Positions 57,968-64,000 of a stretch of DNA of 64,000 bases are shown piece by piece (position 1 is the stretch's first letter; the number at the start of each line of letters is the position of its first letter). The position numbers and the translations under genes were made by a program. Location: NCBI GenBank assembly GCA_950097015.1, contig CATNEN010000001.1:7683001-7747000 (forward strand), in the 5' to 3' direction. Source of the DNA: Macrostomum hystrix. Its lineage: Eukaryota; Platyhelminthes; Macrostomidae. The notes under the pieces were generated by a model, which saw only the letters and a list, made by a program, of their open reading frames with translations, searched no databases and was not told the DNA's origin.

Positions 57968-58337
57968 GCGCGGGGGTCGGTGGCAGAGCGGTTAACGTGT
58001 CCTCTCGCACCACGGTCCCCAAGTTCGATTCCACGGCGAGGCCACATTTATTTGGGGCGCAGCCGCGGAAAGAAGGCTTTGGGGGCTTGTCGTGCAGTTT
58101 ACGCCCCTGAGGGCCAACCTCCAAGGCACAGTGAAGTGTATACACTGCCTGACAATGAGAAAGTCAGGGCAGATGTACACACATGCGTCAGCGTATGCCC
58201 GCGTGCAGTATCTGTGTGCGTGTGTGCTCAGGTGTCAGCGAAATGGGTAGAATCGCTTTTTTGCTGGCTGCAGGTCTAGTGTTACCAACACTAGTGTGCC
58301 ATTGCTCGCAGCCCTTCTGCAAATATTTTTATTATTA
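57968..58337 (+). mobile_element. SINE family B, near full length
   Basis: Best preserved copy in the window: box A GGTGGCAGAGCGGTTAACG, box B AAGTTCGATTCCACGG, full body (ATTTGGGGCGCAGCCGCG, CACTGCCTGACAATGAGAAA, GTGTGCTCAGGTGTCAGCG) and a TTATTATTATTG tail at 58325-58337. It abuts an antisense family A SINE. Confidence 0.9.
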
Positions 58338-58556
58338 TTGCACGGCGCATCTGAAGGCTGCGTACAGCTGTTCAGTCCATGGACTGGGGGGGACGCCACA
58401 CCCACCCTCAATAACTCCAGCTGTACCTATTTAACAGCTGGGTGAACTGAGTTAAGTGTTTTGCTAAAGGACACAATTTTTTTCATCGGAGTCGGGAAAC
58501 GAACCACCGACCACAAGTCGTGAGTCCGAAGCTCTTACCACAAAGATACCAGCTCC
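58338..58556 (-). mobile_element. SINE family A abutting family B copy
   Basis: Antisense copy lacking its tail: GCGGCGCATCTGAAGG-like end, GACTGGGGGGGACGCC, TGGGTGAACTGAGTTAAGTG, GGAGTCGGGAAACGAACC, head complement CTCTTACCACAAAGATACC. It begins exactly where the neighbouring family B tail ends. Confidence 0.82.
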
Positions 58557-58561
58557 CATGT

Positions 58562-58678
58562 TTTAGCATCAGTTAAGTGTCTTTCTAAAATGCACAAATT
58601 ATTACTGTGGAGTCGCGAATCGAACCCTCGACCCTTTATAAGTCATGAGACCGACGCTCTAGCCAATAGGCTACAATC
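58562..58678 (-). mobile_element. SINE family A, head-only fragment
   Basis: Antisense head: GTTAAGTGTCTTTC, GGAGTCGCGAATCGAACCC, TCATGAGACCGACGCTCTAG, CAATAGGCTACAATCC. It is tandem to the previous copy, giving a B-A-A cluster. Confidence 0.8.
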
Positions 58679-58689
58679 CACCTAGCGGT

Positions 58690-59780
58690 TTGTAACCCAG
58701 CAGGTAAGCCAAGCCAATGAATGGTGTCACCAGTTACGCAATCATTTTTTTCAGAAACGAAATTTAAGACTAAACTAGTTTAGCAGTTCTTATTGACATG
58801 TTCACCAATTTATCAGCGCAAATCTAGTCATTTTTCTTCTTCTCCGGTTAAAAGCGAATTTCTGTTCAGTTTTTCAGAGAAAGTGTAAACCTTAACGTCA
58901 ATGCTTCTAAAAAAATGAAATTCACATATTAACTTTTCATTATTACATTTATACAAAAGGTTTTTATAAAAAAAACAAACGGACAACCACCAAATTGAAT
59001 TAAATAACGGTTACAAAGCACCAAAAATAGAATACTCAATGACTAATAAGCTGCAGCTGGTCATTCTTTTAATACACAGAAAGTTTGCGCATCAGATTAC
59101 ACACGCATAATAATTAAGCTACTATTGCGAAACAGAATTTAATTAGAGCATCCATGCCAATAAAATTAAATAGGAAGTGTGTGAATTTGTGCCGGCATAT
59201 AAAATTAAAAATTCAATCATTACGGAAACAAACTAAATACGATTAATTTGAACAGTTTAAAACGCGACAATCACTTAGTTTTCTAGATGTTTTAATTGAT
59301 ATTAAAAAACGAAATACAAATATTACGGAAGACGGGAAAATTATTTAACAAAAAAATACATTCTCCTGCTCAATCAACAACGAGCTGCAGCAAAAGCGAC
59401 ACAAAATATAAGATGGAGAAAGCTAATACGGAAACTTTGAGATCCAGTCGTTAAACAGCGGTCTACAGAAAAAAACAAATTATCGTTGCACAAACACATA
59501 AGAAATGCTGATATAAACTAGTGTTGATGAGTCAAGGCAACCCAATGTAAATTTCAAAACGATTATCAGGCTTTAAAATATATAGATCTGATTCCAATAC
59601 ACAAGCATGGCCATAATCAAATATTGTACACATTAATTTTACTGCATCTTTAAAAGCTTTTTATTGGTTTTTTCACCACTCTTCTTCCTGACCAATCGCA
59701 GAGATTGGAGAATGGGACATTTTTTCTCCTGACCAATCGAAAAGTAACAGTTTATAATCAGCAACTCCTGCGTTTATTAA
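58690..59780. other. AT-rich intergenic DNA
   Basis: No recognised gene, SINE or array until the 69-bp repeat. Confidence 0.55.
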
Positions 59781-59784
59781 CTCT

Positions 59785-60215
59785 TCTGCACAATTCTGAG
59801 ACCGACAAGCTTTTATCATTCATCACCAGAGAGTGGCATGCTTTTATGATTCTTCCTGACCAATCAGAGAGTGACAAGATTCTATCATTCATCACCAGAG
59901 AGTGGCATGCTTTTATGACTCTTCCTGACCAATCAGAGAGTGACAAGATTCTATCATTCATCACCAGAGAGTGGCATGCTTTTATGACTCTTCCTGACCA
60001 ATCAGAGAGTGACAAGATTCTATCATTCATCACCAGAGAGTGGCATGCTTTTATGATTCTTCCTGACCAATCAGAGAGTGACAAGATTCTATCATTCATC
60101 ACCAGAGAGTGGCATGCTTTTATGACTCTTCCTGACCAATCAGAGAGTGATAAGATTCTATCATTCATCATCAGAGTGGCATGCTTTTATGACTCTTCCT
60201 GACCAATCAGAGAGT
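59785..60215. repeat. 69-bp minisatellite downstream of MGAT2
   Basis: Six copies of a 69-bp unit containing CCTGACCAATCAGAGAGTGAC, ATTCTATCATTCATCACCAG and GTGGCATGCTTTTATGA. Because 69 is a multiple of three, both strands give open repeat frames. Solitary GACCAATC motifs continue on both sides (59690-59740, 60215-60365). Confidence 0.95.
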
Positions 60216-60857
60216 GCTTACAAGCTTTTACAATTATTACTGGCCAATCAGAAAATGATGCACCGTAACGTTTTTTCCTTCTAAGCAGAGATATTTTTTG
60301 ACAATTTTCCTGACCAATGAGAGAGCCACACGTTGATAACCTGCGTACCCGCGTGACCAATCAAGGAACAACTAATCTACCAAAGAACAAGATGAGTCGG
60401 AAAACAGACCTATATATACCTATATTTATGCTGCTGAAAAAATAAGTGTATGTACGTTTTTATATAAATTCGAAGATGTGGAACCTTCTACGATCAATAA
60501 ATTAAACTAGTGAAAACCACAACTCAAAGCAAAATATAGAAATGAGCGCGAACAAAATGAGGAAGCAGACAACTCTTTAAAGGAAGAGAAAAATAAAGCA
60601 GAAAATCGTGTAGAGAAATCCGACTGACATTAAGTGAAAGATAATAAAAGACAAGATGGCAAACCAAACTACCAAAACGAGACGGCTGTGCACTTATTCT
60701 CCGGCATAAACAATACAAACTAGTTTGAGAAATCAAAATTTTAGAGGTCTTTCAATATCATAACTATCCTACTTTTACTAGGCCATGCAGAAAGTAGTAA
60801 AATACGTGAATTGAAGATGGCCAAAAGCGCAAGCAGACTAGAAGACACGTTGTTGGA

Positions 60858-63800
60858 TCACATTCCGTAGGGCAGACCGGAGGGCGCCGGTTGGCTGGTA
60901 TTATAGAAACTGATGCACAATTTGCGATCCCTCAGATCTCCCCAGCCGCCATTAGGTTTGAGGTTGCGAGCTCGTATCTTTAACTTGGTATTGAATGTTA
61001 GCTGATCTGGATATAGTCTGGCTATGTTATCAGCTAGCATTTTGTCTAATTTGCTAGTTAATAAGACCGGATTGCAAACTTTATTTCTGTGATGAACTCC
61101 GCATTCGCCGATATGAAATACTCGAGGACTGACACGCACAACCATGGTTTGAAATGGTCGCTTAGTGCATTTGGACAGAATGTGGTTCAGTGACCAGTCC
61201 CAGTTGTAGTCGTCGAAGGTGCAGAAGGCCTGAATAGAAAAATAATTGACTTCATCAGATATGGACTAACTTATTTTATCCCAAAAATATCCTAGCTAGC
61301 GCTCAGCTAACGACAAATAAAAAAGTAACTTTCGTCACGACCAATCAGTGACCAAAAAGTCAATTTCGTCACGACCAATCAGAGACCAACAAGTCACTTT
61401 CGTCACGACCAATCAGTGACCAAAAAGTCACTTTCGTCACGACCAATCTGAGATCAACAAGTCACTTTCGTCACGACCAATCAGTGACCAAAAAGTCACT
61501 TTCGTCACGACCAATCAGAGATCAACAAGTCACTTTCGTCACGACCAATCAGTGACCAAAAAGTCACTTTCGTCACGACAAATCAGAGACCAACAAGTCA
61601 CTTTCGTCACGACCAATCAGAGATCAACAAGTCAATTTCGTCACGACCAATCAGAGACCAACAAGTCACTTTCGTCACGACCAATCAGTGACCAAAAAGT
61701 CACTTTCGTCACGACCAATCTGAGATCAACAAGTCACTTTCGTCACGACCAATCGGTGACCAAAAAGTCACTTTCGTCACGACCAATCAGAGATCAACAA
61801 GCCACTTTCGTCACGACCAATCAGTGACCAAAAAGTCACTTTCGTCACGACCAATCAGAGATCAACAAGCCACTTTCGTCACGACAAATCAGAGACCAAC
61901 AAGTCACTTCGTCACGACCAATCAGAGATCAACAAGTCAATTTCGTCACGACCAATCAGAGATCAACAAGTCAATTTCGTCACGACCAATCAGAGACCAA
62001 CAAGTCACTTTCGTCACGACCAATCAGATACCAACAAGTCACTTTCGTCACGACCAATCAGATACCAACAAGTCACTTTCGTCACGACCAGTCAGAGACA
62101 CCAACAGGTCACTTGCTTCACGACCAATCAGAGACTAACAAGTAAATTTCGCCGCGACCAAGTAGAGAGCCACAAGTCACTTTCGCGGCGACCAACAAGT
62201 CACTTTTTTCATGACTAACCAGAGGTTAGAAATTTATTCCTGCCACAACCTAAAATAGATTAGTACGTCCTTATAGTCACAAAAATTATAAGATAAAGTC
62301 AGTTTTTTTCAAGGCAAACGAGTTGGTTTATTGGATCATTAAAAATCTTTTAAGGCACCATTCAAAGATCAACAAGTCAATTTTGTAATGACGAATTAGA
62401 AATCACTTGCCGAAAAAGCAGCAGACAAAAACATACGATGTTTATGGTCTTTCTTGTAAAAATTTACTTAAACGCTTTAACCAAACTATTTTCAGTATAT
62501 TTCAGTATATTATACTGTGTTTTTCAGTATAAATTATATATACCGATTATTTAAAAAAATTAGAAATTGCAAAGCAAGTAAAAATATTCTTATCGAAAAA
62601 AGCTAACGCGAAGTGAATTTGCAAGCAAATTCTTACCTCCAAACATGGCTTTATTTGATTCCAAATGGCGCGAGAAAACGACATGCCCATGTTATGAAAG
62701 CTAGATATCCATTTGTCCACAACAACCTGAATAGTAGAAATTAAATTGAATTAAATTAAATTAAATTAAGAGAATCCATACGGGAGAGAATCCCTACGGG
62801 AGAGAATCCCTACGGGAGAGAATCCCTACGGGAGAGAATCCCTACGGGAGAGAATCCCTACGGGAGAGAATCCCTACGGGAGAGAATCCCTACGGGAGAG
62901 AATCCCTACGGGAGAGAATCCCTACGGGAGAGAATCCCTACGGGAGAGAATCCCTACGGGAGAGAATCCCTACGGGAGAGAATCCCTACGGGAGAGAATC
63001 CCTACGGGAGAGAATCCCTACGGGAGAGAATCCCTACGGGAGAGAATCCCTACGGGAGAGAATCCTTACGGGAGAGAATCCCTACGGGAGAGAATCCCTA
63101 CGGGAGAGAATCCCTACGGGAGAGAATCCCTACGGGAGAGAATCCCTACGGGAGAGAATCCCTACGGGAGAGAATCCCTACGGGAGAGAATCCCTACGGG
63201 AGAGAATCCCTACGGGAGAGAATCCCTACGGGAGAGAATCCCTACGGGAGAGAATCCCTACGGGAGAGAATCCCTACGGGAGAGAATCCCTACGGGAGAG
63301 AATCCCTACGGGAGAGAATCCCTACGGGAGAGAATCCCTACGGGAGAGAATCCCTACGGGAGAGAATCCCTACGGGAGAGAATCCCTACGGGAGAGAATC
63401 CCTACGGGAGAGAATCCCTACGGGAGAGAATCCCTACGGGAGAGAATCCCTACGGGAGAGAATCCCTACGGGAGAGAATCCCTACGGGAGAGAATCCCTA
63501 CGGGAGAGAATCCCTACGGGAGAGAATCCCTACGGGAGAGAATCCCTACGGGAGAGAATCCCTACGGGAGAGAATCCCTACGGGAGAGAATCCCTACGGG
63601 AGAGAATCCCTACGGGAGAGAATCCCTACGGGAGAGAATCCCTACGGGAGAGAATCCCTACGGGAGAGAATCCCTACGGGAGAGAATCCCTACGGGAGAG
63701 AATCCCTACGGGAGAGAATCCCTACGGGAGAGAATCCCTACGGGAGAGAATCCCTACGGGAGAGAATCCCTACGGGAGAGAATCCCTACGGGAGAGAATC

Positions 63801-64000
63801 CCTACGGGAGAGAATCCCTACGGGAGAGAATCCCTACGGGAGAGAATCCCTACGGGAGAGAATCCCTACGGGAGAGAATCCCTACGGGAGAGAATCCCTA
63901 CGATAGGCAGACAAACCTGTCCAGTGTTTTTCGTAAAGTCAGGCTTCTTCTCGTAGGTTGCGAGGGTTAAAATTTCCACATCCTGGTTCAAGCTGCAAAA
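60858..64000 (-). CDS. MGAT2: MGAT2, GlcNAc-transferase II, C-terminal exons
   Basis: Golgi enzyme that adds GlcNAc to the alpha-1,6 mannose of N-glycans, needed for complex glycans. Three exons in phase 0: 63991-63917 (possibly reaching the window edge), 62726-62637 and 61229-60858. The protein reads LNQDVEILTLATYEKKPDF, then VVVDKWISSFHNMGMSFSRA, then AFCTFDDYNWDWSLNHI, PRVFHIGECGVHH, NLKPNGGWGDLRDRKLC and ends SGLPYGM. All blocks correspond in order to the C-terminal catalytic half of vertebrate MGAT2, including HNMG, FCTYDDYNWDW, HxGxCGxHH and NGGWGDxRD. The Golgi anchor and nucleotide-binding half lie outside the window. A TTTTGCAG acceptor at the edge leaves the 5' boundary of the first exon open. 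Both introns are filled with minisatellites. Confidence 0.93.
61318..62215. repeat. 34-bp minisatellite in the last MGAT2 intron
   Basis: About 26 copies of a 34-bp unit: AAGTCACTTTCGTCACGACC then AATCAGAGATCAAC or AATCAGTGACCAAA. Two unit types alternate in the left half and one dominates the right. Copies decay towards 62200. The core GACCAATCAGAGA is shared with the 69-bp array downstream of the gene. Confidence 0.96.
62770..63902. repeat. 16-bp minisatellite, nearly perfect, in an MGAT2 intron
   Basis: About 70 copies of GGGAGAGAATCCCTAC with only one visible internal variant (TCCTTAC near 63065) and a variant at the left edge. It fills the intron between exons 62637-62726 and 63917-63991. 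It is preceded by an AATTA repeat (62740-62768). Confidence 0.97.

Noticed and set aside
59705-60202. 165-codon frame with repeats of 23 residues
   Set aside because: A 69-bp repeat keeps any frame open. The opposite strand is equally open and no start context or homology is seen.
61552-62138. Open frames with SRPIRDQ repeats
   Set aside because: Reading of the 34-bp minisatellite inside an MGAT2 intron.

Overview
The window reads as nuclear DNA of an intron-rich animal. Exons are relatively GC-rich with GT-AG introns, noncoding DNA is AT-rich, and there are tRNA-derived SINEs and class II transposon remnants. The gene set is metazoan: centlein, WASP-interacting protein, GBA2, LSM11, MGAT2, ADP-ribosylarginine hydrolase. 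No marker fixes the phylum. A spiralian such as a free-living flatworm is a guess from genome style (cryptic acceptors just upstream of many start codons, minisatellite-filled introns).

Layout. 1-3.6 kb (-): AT-hook, Gln-rich nuclear-type protein, 3' end outside the window. 3.6-6.7 kb: AT-rich DNA, then a SINE. 7.1-9.2 kb (+): WIP/verprolin with WH2 and WASP-binding ends. 11.1-17.9 kb (+): centlein, 10 exons, 998 codons, all phases consistent. 19.4-23.2 kb (-): ADP-ribosylarginine hydrolase, 6 exons. 24.2-25.2 kb (-): LSM11 last exon. 27.3-31.8 kb (-): membrane-anchored FAAH-like protein that lacks the amidase catalytic core. 34.2-40.9 kb (-): GBA2, 8 exons. 42.6-45.0 kb (+): unrecognised disordered Ala/Ser/Arg-rich protein. 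45-50 kb: transposons and AT-rich DNA. 50.2-51.8 kb (+): intronless POT/SLC15-like transporter. 52.7-56.8 kb (-): secreted PAN-like plus glycine-rich protein with a decayed Tc1/IS630-type transposon in an intron. 57-59.8 kb: SINE cluster and AT-rich DNA. 60.9-64.0 kb (-): C-terminal exons of MGAT2.

The genes do not form one pathway, though two handle glycans or glycolipids (MGAT2 and GBA2). The dominant feature is that many introns are filled by their own tandem repeat of 13 to about 75 bp, up to 1.7 kb long. In GBA2 the same repeat family occupies two different introns. Exon joins were deduced by eye from splice sites, reading-frame phase and remembered family sequence; no alignment or search was run.
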